The position numbers and the translations under genes are program-made. Below are positions 9,086-17,499 of a stretch of DNA of 64,000 bases, piece by piece; within the stretch, counting starts at the first letter, position 1, and every line of letters begins with the position of its first letter. Origin of the DNA: Fulvitalea axinellae. Its GTDB lineage: Bacteria; Bacteroidota; Bacteroidia; Cytophagales; Cyclobacteriaceae. Where the stretch lies: the NCBI RefSeq assembly GCF_036492835.1, contig NZ_AP025314.1, forward strand, positions 992,001 through 1,056,000, given 5' to 3'. The notes below the pieces were generated by a model, which saw nothing but the letters and a program-made list of their open reading frames with translations, had not been told where the DNA came from and searched no databases.

Positions 9086-9167
9086 GCGCATGTGGTGGAA
9101 TTGGTAGACACGCAGTCTTCAGGCGGCTGTGCCTCACGGCATGGGGGTTCGACTCCCTCCATGCGCA
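9086..9167 (+). tRNA. tRNA-Leu (anticodon CAG), copy 1
   Basis: An 82-nt class II tRNA. The acceptor arms GCGCATG / CATGCGC pair perfectly; the D arm is GGTGGAATTGGTAGACAC; the anticodon stem CAGTC / GGCTG encloses loop TTCAGGC with anticodon CAG; there is a long variable arm and the T loop GGGGGTTCGACTCCC. The discriminator base is A, and CCA is not encoded. Confidence 0.96.
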
Positions 9168-9240
9168 CAACAACTTTGGCGGAAACGACGCCGGAGAATT
9201 TTGCTTAATTACTTATGACGTTATCGTTTGTGCTCCAATT

Positions 9241-9322
9241 GCGCATGTGGTGGAATTGGTAGACACGCAGTCTTCAGGCGGCTGTGCCTCACGGCATGGG
9301 GGTTCGACTCCCTCCATGCGCA
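9241..9322 (+). tRNA. tRNA-Leu (anticodon CAG), copy 2
   Basis: Identical to copy 1 over all 82 nt, 73 bp downstream. The spacer sequences share no similarity with the next spacer, so the duplication involves only the tRNA body. Confidence 0.96.
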
Positions 9323-9356
9323 CTAGTTCAGCGGGCACACACGGTATACGTTTCAT

Positions 9357-9438
9357 GCGCACGTGGTGGAATTGGTAGACACGCAGTCTTCAGGCGGCTG
9401 TGCCTCACGGCATGGGGGTTCGACTCCCTCCGTGCGCA
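9357..9438 (+). tRNA. tRNA-Leu (anticodon CAG), copy 3 with compensatory acceptor pair
   Basis: It differs from copies 1 and 2 only in the sixth acceptor pair: GCGCACG / CGTGCGC in place of GCGCATG / CATGCGC. Both sides changed, so pairing is kept. It is followed directly by a terminator. Confidence 0.96.
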
Positions 9439-9440
9439 CA

Positions 9441-9471
9441 AAGAGCTTCGTTTTTTAACGAGGCTTTTTTT
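9441..9471 (+). terminator. Terminator of the tRNA-Leu cluster
   Basis: Stem GCTTCGTT / AACGAGGC (one G-T pair) followed by seven Ts, beginning three bases after the third tRNA. Confidence 0.85.
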
Positions 9472-9554
9472 GTATCCGGACTTCCCTAATTTCCTCCTAG
9501 AATTTATATTGCCCAAGGCCAATGCGCCGTTTCCGTTAAGCAACCCCGAAGATC

Positions 9555-12452
9555 ATGACCGAAACTTTCCTTGACGACCTGGCCGACGAAGTTATCGCGA
9601 AGCACTCCGACGCTTTGGAGCGCCTGACTATCGTATTCCCCAACCGCCGGGCCGGTCTGTTTTTCAGAAGAGCCCTGGCCAAGCGCATCGACAAGCCCGT
9701 TTGGTCACCGTCCATCATCAGCGCCGACGATTTTATCCAAAGCCTTACGCCCCTCAAAAGTGCGCATAAGCTGAAGTTGGCCTTCGAACTGTATAAAACC
9801 TATCTGGAACACAGCAAGACGGAAGAAAGCTTCGACCGCTTCTTTTTCTGGGGAGAGGTATTGCTCAAGGATTTCGAGGATATTGACAAATACAGCGTTA
9901 GCGCGGAGAAGATTTTCGAGAACCTTAGGGATCAGAAAATCATCGAGGCGGAATTCGATTTCCTAACTGAGGAGCAGAAAGAGCTGATCCGGAGCTTTTG
10001 GGCCAGTTTCGGAAATAAGATGTCTAAGCATCAGGAAGATTTTCTGAAGACTTGGGAAATCTTGGCCAAGGTATACGCCGGCTACCAAAAGACGTTGAAA
10101 GACCAAGGTCTCGGCTACAAGGGCATGATGCACAAGGATGTGGTGGAACGCATAAAATCGGGGGAGGTTGAACATAAGTATGACAGGCTGATTTTCGCCG
10201 GATTTAACGCCCTTACGCATACCGAGGAAAAGATCTTTTGCTGGTTTATAGAAAACATTCAAGCCTCGGTATTTTGGGATGCGGACGAATATTACGTTTC
10301 CGACAGCAGGCAGGAAGCCGGGACTTTCCTTCGGATGTACCGGAAACATCCGGTGTTGGGCAAAACCTTTCCCAAGAAATTCAAAGACGGATTTTACGGT
10401 GACGAAAACAAGGAAGTCAGCGTAACGGGCTTCGCTCTGAATACTGGCCAGACAAAGCTCTTGGGCCAAAAAATGGGCGAATTGAAAGAGGAAATCGAAA
10501 ATGCCGGAGAAGAAATGCGCCCCGAGCGTACGGCCATTATCGTTCCTGACGAGAATTTGCTGTTTCCCGTTTTGCAAGCCCTTCCCGAATCGTTCAAGAA
10601 ACTGAACGTAACGATGGGTTATCCGCTGAAAAAGACCTCGCTTTTCGGTTTCTTCGAACAACTGACCGAGCTGCAGTCCACGATCCGCCGTCAGGATTCC
10701 TTCGGGCACCGGCAAGTTACCCGCCTGTTGCGCCATCCGTATTTGATGGGTTTTGACCCGAAACTCGCCAATGAGAATATATCGCTGATCAATCGCCTCA
10801 ATCTGACGCAGGTTAGCATTAAGGAGCTGAAGCAGGACGAGGAATTTTACCCGATGATTTTCCGGCAGGTGACCGATATCGCCGACTATTGCAAATACAT
10901 TCAGGATCTGCTCGTTTTTGTCAGCGAGAAGATCGTGGACACGGAAAACAGCGACCCGACTTTTGAAAAGGAATTTATTTTCCATTTCTATACCGAGATC
11001 AACAAGCTTAGGGAGCTTGTGGCCGAATCTTCCGACATAAAAATAGGCTTGCCTACATTTATCAAATTGGTGAGACAAGTGGCAGGTAGCTTGCGAGTTC
11101 CTTTCAGCGGCGAACCGCTCAACGGAATCCAGATTATGGGTGTGTTGGAAACGCGGAATCTGGATTTCGACAATATTTTCATCCTTTCGATGAACGAAAC
11201 CTCCTTTCCGGCCACGCCTTCGCAACATTCGTTTATTCCCTACAATCTGCGGAAAGGCTACGGATTGCCGACTTTCGAACAGCACGACTCCATGTACGCT
11301 TACCTTTTCTATCGCATGATTCAGCGGGCCAAGCGCGTACATTTCTTTTATAATACCGAAGGCGGTGACGGAAAAACAGGCGAAATGAGCCGTTTTCTCT
11401 ACCAGCTTCTTCACGAATACGCTCCGCGGGCCAAAAATGGCGTCAAAAGAAGTGTCCTTTCAGATGAAGCCCGCGCTTTGTCAGAGAAGAAGCTCGTGGC
11501 CAGACGGAGTTCGTTGACAGAGGAGGCTCTGGATAAATTTACCGGAAACGGAGAAAAGAAACTTTCCCCGTCGGCGATCAACACTTATCTGGATTGTCGG
11601 GCCAAATTCCATTTCCGTTATATCGCCCGTCTCCGCGAGCCGGACGAAGTGGTGGACGAAGTGGATCCGGCTACTTTCGGAACCATTTTGCACAATACGC
11701 TCGAAAGTCTTTACGCCCGTTTGAAAAAGCGTAAAAACTCGGGAGAGGTGCTTAAAAGCGATTTCGAAACGCTCCGCAAATGGTTGCCCGAAACGGTGGA
11801 CGAAGGTTTTAAGGAAATCTTCGGAGCGGGAGAGACGGAATTCCGTTTTGAGGGACGGAATGTTATCGCCCGCGATATCGTGTTGAAATTGGCTAGCAAA
11901 GTGCTGGATCGTGACGCCGAATACGCTCCGTTCAATATCGTGGCCTTGGAGATGGACGTGAAAGGCGCCTTGGAAATCGACACGGACCAAGGGAAACGGA
12001 CCGTTAACCTGGGCGGTAGAATAGACCGGATTGACGAAAAGGACGGCGTGTACAGAGTGGTGGATTACAAATCCGGGCAAGACAAAAAGGAATTCTCAAG
12101 CGTGGAATCCTTGTTTGATCGCAAAGCCAAGGACAGAAACAAGGCCGCGATGCAGACGATTCTCTACTCAAGCCTTTTCGCCCGGGAAACCGGAATAGAC
12201 GGGGCGGTGGAGCCGGCCGTGTTCAACAGCAAAGAGCTCTTTTCCGATAAATTCGAGACCAGGCTCAGTATGAAAGAGGGCCGTTCGCCCGCAAAACCGC
12301 TTGCCGACGTCCGGGATTTGGAAGAGCCGTATGCGGAACAGCTGAAAATCGTGTTGGAGGAAATTTTTCACCCGGAAACCGATTTTGAGCAAACCGACGA
12401 CAGTAAAAGTTGCGTATACTGTCCTTATACGGGGCTTTGCCACCGTGACTGA
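9555..12452 (+). CDS. AddB-like PD-(D/E)XK nuclease
   Basis: The 965-residue protein resembles AddB, the subunit of the AddAB recombination nuclease with an inactivated helicase fold and a C-terminal nuclease. The N-terminal IVFPNRRAGLFFRRAL is a degenerate Walker A region. The C-terminal third begins SPSAINTYLDCRAKFHFRY and includes GGRIDRID and VVDYKSGQ, the Asp and Asp-Tyr-Lys core of PD-(D/E)XK nucleases. Cys in LDCRAKF and three in CVYCPYTGLC fit the 4Fe-4S clasp of AddB. No addA gene adjoins it; the neighbours are tRNAs and a DUF4905 gene. A role in double-strand break processing is inferred from the family. Confidence 0.85.
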   Translation: MTETFLDDLADEVIAKHSDALERLTIVFPNRRAGLFFRRALAKRIDKPVWSPSIISADDFIQSLTPLKSAHKLKLAFELYKTYLEHSKTEESFDRFFFWGEVLLKDFEDIDKYSVSAEKIFENLRDQKIIEAEFDFLTEEQKELIRSFWASFGNKMSKHQEDFLKTWEILAKVYAGYQKTLKDQGLGYKGMMHKDVVERIKSGEVEHKYDRLIFAGFNALTHTEEKIFCWFIENIQASVFWDADEYYVSDSRQEAGTFLRMYRKHPVLGKTFPKKFKDGFYGDENKEVSVTGFALNTGQTKLLGQKMGELKEEIENAGEEMRPERTAIIVPDENLLFPVLQALPESFKKLNVTMGYPLKKTSLFGFFEQLTELQSTIRRQDSFGHRQVTRLLRHPYLMGFDPKLANENISLINRLNLTQVSIKELKQDEEFYPMIFRQVTDIADYCKYIQDLLVFVSEKIVDTENSDPTFEKEFIFHFYTEINKLRELVAESSDIKIGLPTFIKLVRQVAGSLRVPFSGEPLNGIQIMGVLETRNLDFDNIFILSMNETSFPATPSQHSFIPYNLRKGYGLPTFEQHDSMYAYLFYRMIQRAKRVHFFYNTEGGDGKTGEMSRFLYQLLHEYAPRAKNGVKRSVLSDEARALSEKKLVARRSSLTEEALDKFTGNGEKKLSPSAINTYLDCRAKFHFRYIARLREPDEVVDEVDPATFGTILHNTLESLYARLKKRKNSGEVLKSDFETLRKWLPETVDEGFKEIFGAGETEFRFEGRNVIARDIVLKLASKVLDRDAEYAPFNIVALEMDVKGALEIDTDQGKRTVNLGGRIDRIDEKDGVYRVVDYKSGQDKKEFSSVESLFDRKAKDRNKAAMQTILYSSLFARETGIDGAVEPAVFNSKELFSDKFETRLSMKEGRSPAKPLADVRDLEEPYAEQLKIVLEEIFHPETDFEQTDDSKSCVYCPYTGLCHRD

Positions 12453-12563
12453 TATACGGAAACCAACTCCGGTTTTTGCGCCGGTTGTCCGCCGAGTTTC
12501 GGGAACAATCCGATAAATTCGCGGTACGTCCGTACTCAAGCCCATCAACCAAAAAGACAGACA

Positions 12564-13346
12564 ATGCTCAAGGAATATCCTTTTGAGGGAAAAATATGGA
12601 AAAGCCTAGCCGATCCGTACGGATCCCGGTTGGCTTTGGAGATTCGTGACGAGGAAAATCGCCAGACTTATTACGCCGTTATTGACGCTGAAAAGAATGA
12701 TCTGGTAGGCGAAAGCGTAAGTTTGGAAGAAGAGTGGTGGACCGGGCTTTCCGGTATTTCCGGCGACACATTGCTTGTGCATACTTACGAAGGCCGTTCC
12801 AATCCGGATTACCAAACCCTTTACGCTATCAATATCCTGACGGGAGAGATTAGCTGGGAAGCCGACAAATTCGTGTTGTCGGCTTGTGACCGGGATTTCG
12901 CTTACGGTTTTGTATTAAGCGAAGGTGAAAGGCATTTCGGTAAAATCAAGTTGGACTCCGGCGAATACACCGCTTTGGAAAATGAAGGAAGGCCCGCCGA
13001 AGCTGATCCGCAATGGCGTTTTGCCACTAGGTATGAGGAAGAGGATACGCATTTTGAAACTGTAAAGGCTTTTTTCCGGCAGAAAAAAGGTGTGGAAGCG
13101 GTTAGGTGTTTCGAGTATTTCGAAAATGAAAAAGCGGTTGCGATTTCTTATTATTTGAAGAAAGATGCCGAGCTGGAAAACCGGCTTCTGTTGATGACCT
13201 TGACTGGCGAAGAAATCTTTGATCAAGAACTTGATACCGGAAAAGGTGTAGCCTCAGACACATTTTTCCTTTTTGGTGACAGTAGCATATTTTACATACG
13301 TCATAAAAGCAACCTTTGCGTTTACGATTTGGATAATCTTCCTTAA
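12564..13346 (+). CDS. DUF4905-type protein
   Basis: A 260-residue cytosolic protein without signal peptide or membrane segment. Its start (GKIWKSLADPYGSRLALEIRD) and the repeated Trp/Tyr-rich strands (WWTGLSGISGDTLLVHTYEG, YALNILTGEISWEAD-like) suggest a beta-propeller-like fold and match what I recall of the DUF4905 family of Bacteroidota. Function unknown. It follows the AddB-like gene by 111 bp and precedes a LysM gene, with no terminator between, so the three could form one transcript. Confidence 0.6.
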   Translation: MLKEYPFEGKIWKSLADPYGSRLALEIRDEENRQTYYAVIDAEKNDLVGESVSLEEEWWTGLSGISGDTLLVHTYEGRSNPDYQTLYAINILTGEISWEADKFVLSACDRDFAYGFVLSEGERHFGKIKLDSGEYTALENEGRPAEADPQWRFATRYEEEDTHFETVKAFFRQKKGVEAVRCFEYFENEKAVAISYYLKKDAELENRLLLMTLTGEEIFDQELDTGKGVASDTFFLFGDSSIFYIRHKSNLCVYDLDNLP

Positions 13347-13429
13347 ATTAGATGCGAATCCAATATTCATTTGTGTTTTTGGTATCCAGAACTATTTCCA
13401 TTGTTTTTTTTGAAAAAAGAAGAGCTCTT

Positions 13430-14323
13430 ATGGTCAGGTCACTGAAGTGTTTGTTCGCCGTTATCGTAGTCAGCTTGGTGTCTTTCGCCGATGTCGAGGC
13501 ACGTGTGGCCTCCCCGAAAGATTCCGTTGGCGTGGAGAACATCCAAGGAAAGAACTTTATTCTGCACAAGGTGTCGAAAGGCGAGGGCCTGTACGGCATT
13601 GCGCGACGCTATAAAATATCCGTTAACCAACTGAAAGAGGCCAACCCTAGCGTGACTGGCGGATTGAGCCTTGGCCAGATTATCAAAGTGCCTTACGCTG
13701 GCGTTGTCGCCAAGCCTCAGGTTGCGACCGCCGCGGTAGAGGCTGCGCCCGCTAGCCCAAAAGAGGTTGTACACGTTGTGAAGGCATCTGAGACGCTCTT
13801 TTCACTCGCTAAACGCTATGGAGTTTCTGTCGCCGATATCAAAAGTTGGAATGGCATGCAAAGCAACGCTCTGGCTCTTGGCCAACGCTTGGTTGTGGGC
13901 AAAGGCTCAAGCGCCTCGTCGTGGAAGAGTGCTGCTGGCGATACTTTAGGCCTTCGTCCGAAAGACCCGAAAGAAGCGGTGGGGACTATGGACTTGGGCA
14001 ACGTGATTGGAATAGACGAAAAAAGAAAAGTGGATGAAAACGGCCGGGTGACGGAAGTGGGTATAGCCAAGATTATTCCCGATTCGGAAGATTCGCCGAA
14101 ATACTTGGCGCTCCATCGCGACGCTCCCGTAGGGACGATCATCCACATGAAAAACGAAAGCAATAACCTGAACATCTTCGTTCGCGTAATCGGCCGTTTG
14201 CCGGATACCGGCGACAACGAAAAAGTGCTGATCAGGATTTCGCAAGTGGCTTATGAGCGCCTTGGTGCTGTTAATAGTGCCTTTCCGGTACAGTTGAGCT
14301 ATATTTTGGAGCAGAAGCAATAG
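13430..14323 (+). CDS. Exported protein with two LysM domains and an RlpA-like C-terminus
   Basis: Translation is placed at the ATG at 13430, giving 297 residues with a proper signal peptide (MVRSLKCLFAVIVVSLVSF). An in-frame ATG at 13352 would add 26 residues before it and is less likely. LysM 1 lies at about 40-90 (HKVSKGEGLYGIARRYKIS) and LysM 2 at about 115-165 (HVVKASETLFSLAKRYGVS), joined by an Ala/Pro-rich linker. The C-terminal 100 residues (HRDAPVGTIIHMKN, VRVIGRLPDT) resemble a double-psi beta-barrel as in RlpA. Such proteins bind peptidoglycan; a wall-associated role is likely. A terminator follows. Confidence 0.8.
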   Translation: MVRSLKCLFAVIVVSLVSFADVEARVASPKDSVGVENIQGKNFILHKVSKGEGLYGIARRYKISVNQLKEANPSVTGGLSLGQIIKVPYAGVVAKPQVATAAVEAAPASPKEVVHVVKASETLFSLAKRYGVSVADIKSWNGMQSNALALGQRLVVGKGSSASSWKSAAGDTLGLRPKDPKEAVGTMDLGNVIGIDEKRKVDENGRVTEVGIAKIIPDSEDSPKYLALHRDAPVGTIIHMKNESNNLNIFVRVIGRLPDTGDNEKVLIRISQVAYERLGAVNSAFPVQLSYILEQKQ

Positions 14324-14343
14324 TCCGAAACATTATATTCTTG

Positions 14344-14378
14344 AAAAAAGGCTCGCCCTCAACGGCGGGCCTTTTTTC
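14344..14378 (+). terminator. Terminator after the LysM gene
   Basis: AAAAAAGGCTCGCC and GGCGGGCCTTTTTT form a long stem (one G-T pair) around CTCAAC, with A and T tracts on both sides. Confidence 0.85.
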
Positions 14379-14404
14379 GACCCCAAAAACAACTTTGAGC
14401 ATTT

Positions 14405-15178
14405 ATGGAATACCAAGAGATATACGAGTTGCTGGAAGAGAAAACAAAACTTTATAACCAACCTGGTTTTATTCCCGCCGATCCGGTCAGTATTCCGCAT
14501 CGTTTTACGAAAAAACAGGATATCGAGATCGCTGGGTTCTGGGCGGCGGTGTTGGCTTGGGGGCAACGCAAGACGATTATCAATAAATGCCGTCAACTTT
14601 TTGAGATGATGGACGATTCGCCTTACGATTTTGTGATGAATCACTCCGAATCGGACCTGAAGCCGTTGCTCGACTTTAAGCATCGCACGTTCAATGATGT
14701 GGATACGCTCTATTTCGTTTCTTTTTTCCGTCATTTTTACGAAAAAAACGACACGCTGGAAAATGCTTTTACGGTAGGTTTGAAGCCTGAGGATCCGGAT
14801 ATGAAGAACGCCTTGGTTGCGTTTCATGACAATTTCTGCTCATTGCCACACTTCCCGCACAGGACACGAAAACATATCGCTACGCCGGCCAGAAAATCGG
14901 CCTGTAAGCGGATCAATATGTTCTTGCGCTGGATGGTTAGGGATGATGGCGCCGGAGTTGATTTCGGAATTTGGAACAATATAAAGCCAAGCCAACTGGT
15001 TTGTCCCTGTGATGTGCACGTGGAGAGAGTAGCCAGAAAATTGGGCCTTGTAAAGCGCAAACAAACAGATTGGGCGATGGCTACTGAGCTGACTGATAAT
15101 CTGAAAGAGTTTGATTCCGAAGACCCGGTCAAGTATGATTTCGCATTGTTTGGTCTCGGTGTGGAAGGCGAGATGTGA
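14405..15178 (+). CDS. TIGR02757 / DUF2400 family protein
   Basis: A 257-residue soluble protein. The segments PADPVSIPHRFTKKQDIEIA and AAVLAWGQRKTIINKC, and the C-terminal RWMVRDDGAGVDFGIW with VCPCDVHVERVARKLGL, are the conserved blocks of the TIGR02757 (DUF2400) family, which is widespread in Bacteroidota. The pattern of Cys and Asp/His in the second half recalls HhH-GPD base-excision glycosylases, but I know of no demonstrated activity. It lies between a terminator and an AT-rich accessory stretch. Function unknown. Confidence 0.8.
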   Translation: MEYQEIYELLEEKTKLYNQPGFIPADPVSIPHRFTKKQDIEIAGFWAAVLAWGQRKTIINKCRQLFEMMDDSPYDFVMNHSESDLKPLLDFKHRTFNDVDTLYFVSFFRHFYEKNDTLENAFTVGLKPEDPDMKNALVAFHDNFCSLPHFPHRTRKHIATPARKSACKRINMFLRWMVRDDGAGVDFGIWNNIKPSQLVCPCDVHVERVARKLGLVKRKQTDWAMATELTDNLKEFDSEDPVKYDFALFGLGVEGEM

Positions 15179-15347
15179 GCCAGTGGTTTTCAGGTGTTCA
15201 GAATATTAATAAAATACGGACGAGATGCTGATAGTTTCAATTCAGTGATCGAATCGAAAATTTGAAATGAGGGGTTAATTGGTTTTTGTAGCGAAAAAAT
15301 TAATAAAAAAGCCCATTCATGTTTATATAAGGACATTTTTGAAATGT

Positions 15348-15380
15348 TTTGCTGATGCTAATATTGTGTTTTTAATTTTG
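15348..15380 (+). promoter_or_regulatory. Consensus promoter in the 15.2-15.85 kb gap
   Basis: TTTG at 15348-15351 and TAATTTTG at 15373-15380 are 21 bp apart, a full match to the Bacteroidota promoter. There is no obvious protein gene for the next 470 bp. Confidence 0.6.
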
Positions 15381-15386
15381 ATTTTT

Positions 15387-15807
15387 GAGATTAGAGGACT
15401 CTTATAAGCTCATTTTTTGATCGATATCAAATTTTGAAAATGCTTTTGGTGATAGCTTGCCATTGTTCGTTTTAGGTACTCAAAACGAAATGTGAACGGG
15501 AGGAAAACAAAGGCTGTCGTGTCTGTGAGTTGATAAAACAATACCAATAACTGACACAACATAGACGGGCTTTTTGGGTAAGCGTTACGGGAAGTTATGG
15601 AAGAGCGGTGCTTGGCCAGCGGTATTGCTTACTCGTATTGGGCGAGTGCGGATGCCGTTTTTCAGAATGATAAACCGGAAACTAGCCCCAGGTTCCGACG
15701 GAATGGTATGATTAATCACAGCCTTGTCACAGGCTAATTGTTCGTAATTCTTTGCTTTTCAGTGTCGCCATTTGATTTGGCTCAGACCGCTTTGTTGCGG
15801 TTTTTTC
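15387..15807 (+). ncRNA. Candidate structured RNA, about 420 nt
   Basis: The 672-bp gap at 15179-15850 lacks a convincing protein gene. From the consensus promoter onward it holds a row of inverted repeats: TTCGTTTT / AAAACGAA (15466-15489); GTGTC-AGTT / AACTGACAC with a 4-nt bulge (15519-15557); a 13-pair bulged hairpin with ACTCG / CGAGT at its tip (15621-15656); CGGAA / TTCCG (about 15680-15706); and AGCCT / AGGCT (about 15720-15735). It ends at a terminator-like hairpin with six Ts. The GC-rich core stands out from AT-rich flanks. I looked for hallmarks of RNase P RNA, tmRNA and SRP RNA and found none. A 46-codon frame at 15597-15737 overlaps the core, so a small peptide is the alternative. 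Extent is inferred. Confidence 0.35.
15786..15807 (+). terminator. Short terminator-like hairpin
   Basis: ACCGC / GCGGT with loop TTTGTT followed by five further Ts. The stem is only 5 bp, so strength is uncertain. Confidence 0.5.
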
Positions 15808-15850
15808 GAAAGTTAGACATAACACACTATCACACATAACTTATTAAGCC

Positions 15851-16114
15851 ATGGCTATTGATGTTTATGAGGTCGAAAACCCGGAACAATACCTCTTTTC
15901 GATTCAGGATATAGAAGTGATTTCTTCAGAATTGAAACGCTTCAAGATACTAACGGGAACGTCGATTGATCAGTTCACCAATACTTATTTACATACGCAC
16001 CAATTGAAAATCCTCTCTAAGTTGATAGGGGGAAACAAAGGAGCCGCGGATATCAAGAAAGGGCTCGATGAAGCGATTGACAATAATCGAGCTGTGGCTT
16101 TATTGGGGGATTAA
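15851..16114 (+). CDS. Hypothetical 87-residue protein
   Basis: A small soluble protein without signal peptide. The N-terminal half looks helical (DIEVISSELKRFKILTGTSI) and the rest holds LKILSKLIGGNKGAADIKKG and a hydrophobic end AVALLGD. No family was recognised. It lies in an AT-rich accessory stretch after the RNA candidate and before a DUF4846 lipoprotein. ATG at 15851 follows ACTTATTAAGCC, with no clear ribosome binding site, as usual in this phylum. Confidence 0.5.
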   Translation: MAIDVYEVENPEQYLFSIQDIEVISSELKRFKILTGTSIDQFTNTYLHTHQLKILSKLIGGNKGAADIKKGLDEAIDNNRAVALLGD

Positions 16115-16249
16115 GGCTAGGAGTAACGTGCAAGATTGTCTTGGTAAATAAGATAAGTTTCATTCTACAATATTAATACCCTATCGTTTTAAATGGTTAA
16201 CAGGGGGTACAGTCTCGATATAAGAACTTAATGAGATATAATTCACTTT

Positions 16250-16307
16250 TTACACCTTGGTTTTTAGGCTAAAAAGGTAATTGAATATAGGGTGTGGTTT
16301 TTTCTAT
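16250..16307 (+). terminator. Possible terminator after the 87-residue gene
   Basis: A composite stem: outer ACACC / GGTGT and inner TTTTTA / TAAAAA, followed by GGTTTTTTC. The outer arms are 34 bases apart, so the structure is tentative. Confidence 0.3.
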
Positions 16308-16399
16308 TTTAACTCATCGGTTGGTTGGTAAAATAAAATTTGAAATAGCTATATTGATATCTCGAGTTTGAGTCCAAAAAAAGCCCAATACTCTAAATC

Positions 16400-17269
16400 A
16401 TGCGGAGCGTTTTCATGATTCTAATTTTTTTACATTTGGTGTTGATAACCGCTTGTGTCAGTACAGTAAAGTCCTCGGATGAGGTGTCGAAAACTGACAG
16501 TTTTCAAATGACTTTTCCTGACCCTGACCCAGTATCGGATAAGCTGGCATCTCGGATTCCCGCCCCTTCCGGTTTTGTTCGGGTTGAGGAGCCTACGGAG
16601 TCTTTTGCCAGTTTTTTGAACGCCCTTCCATTAAAGAGCGCAGGCGAACCTGTTCGTTATTATAACGATAAGGTAAAATCCCGTAGAGGCGTCTATTGCG
16701 CCGTAGTTGATTTGCCGATTGGGGATCGGGATTTGCATCAGTGCGCCGATGCGGTCATGCGCCTAAGGGCCGAGTATCTTTGGAAACACAAGCGCTATGA
16801 CGAAATCCATTTTAATACAACTAGCGGTTTCCGATTGGATTATTCGAAATGGATGACCGGTAACAGATTGTCGGTTAAAGGGAATGAGTGCTCTTGGGTA
16901 AAGCGTAAGAAGCCTTCTAACAGTTATCTTGATTTTTGGTCGTATATGGAAACTGTTTTTTCGTATGCCGGCACATATTCTCTTTCCAAAGAGCTGAAGC
17001 CGACAAATGTCAGCGATTTGAAAATTGGGGACGTGTTTATACAAGGAGGCTTTCCGGGACACGCCGTAATTGTGGTGGGCAAGGCGACTCATTCGGCTAC
17101 CGGGCAAAAGATTTTTTTGTTGGCTCAAAGTTATATGCCCGCACAAGAGTTGCAAATCCTTGTTAATCCGAATGATCCTAAGTTAAGCCCTTGGTACCCT
17201 CTGAATTTTGGCGAACGCCTTGTAACCCCCGAGTGGACTTTCAAAAAAACGGACCTCAAGCGTTTCTGA
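16400..17269 (+). CDS. DUF4846-type lipoprotein
   Basis: A 289-residue lipoprotein. The N-terminus has a hydrophobic stretch ending in lipobox LITAC with Cys19 as the lipid-modified residue. The mature protein carries APSGFVRV near the start, then YCAVVDLPIGDRDLHQCADAV, LRAEYLWK, FNTTSGFRLDYSKW, and near the end DLKIGDVFIQGGFPGHAVIV with AQSYMPAQELQILVNP, the blocks I associate with DUF4846. The GGFPGHAVIV segment resembles a papain-like or NlpC-like Cys/His fold, with no proven activity. It stands alone between AT-rich spacers. Confidence 0.75.
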   Translation: MRSVFMILIFLHLVLITACVSTVKSSDEVSKTDSFQMTFPDPDPVSDKLASRIPAPSGFVRVEEPTESFASFLNALPLKSAGEPVRYYNDKVKSRRGVYCAVVDLPIGDRDLHQCADAVMRLRAEYLWKHKRYDEIHFNTTSGFRLDYSKWMTGNRLSVKGNECSWVKRKKPSNSYLDFWSYMETVFSYAGTYSLSKELKPTNVSDLKIGDVFIQGGFPGHAVIVVGKATHSATGQKIFLLAQSYMPAQELQILVNPNDPKLSPWYPLNFGERLVTPEWTFKKTDLKRF

Positions 17270-17499
17270 TCCCTGCTATTTTCCGAGAATTAAATCGTAC
17301 CATAAAACTATATTAGGTTTTTGGTATTGCATAAAAAATGCGTTTGAGCATCGCAAAAACCACTGTTTGGTTTGATTTCTTACTTTGAACATATTTTGCA
17401 CTGAAAATTTACATAAGTTTCAGCTGTCCCATGACTAATGTCATTTTTTACACGATGGCAAGTCAGTAATTTCCTACAACGATAAAACCCAGAACCATT

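Noticed and set aside
9168..9240. Separate promoter for tRNA-Leu copy 2
   Set aside because: TTTTG-N18-TATCGTTTG is one base off in both spacer and box; the single consensus promoter before copy 1 explains the cluster better.
9963..11414. Long antisense frame opposite the AddB-like gene (483 codons)
   Set aside because: Shadow of the sense gene caused by codon bias; no start context or domain.
12470..12500. Hairpin after the AddB-like gene as a terminator
   Set aside because: CCGG/CCGG arms are short and no T run follows; read-through into the DUF4905 gene is likely.
15597..15737. 46-codon frame within the RNA candidate
   Set aside because: Too short to judge, no recognised motif, and the reverse strand is equally open over much of it; kept only as an alternative reading of the RNA candidate.
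15387..15807. RNase P RNA, tmRNA or SRP RNA
   Set aside because: I looked for the GAGGAAAGTCC core of RNase P, the tRNA-like ends of tmRNA and the GGTCAGG-type SRP loop; none was present.
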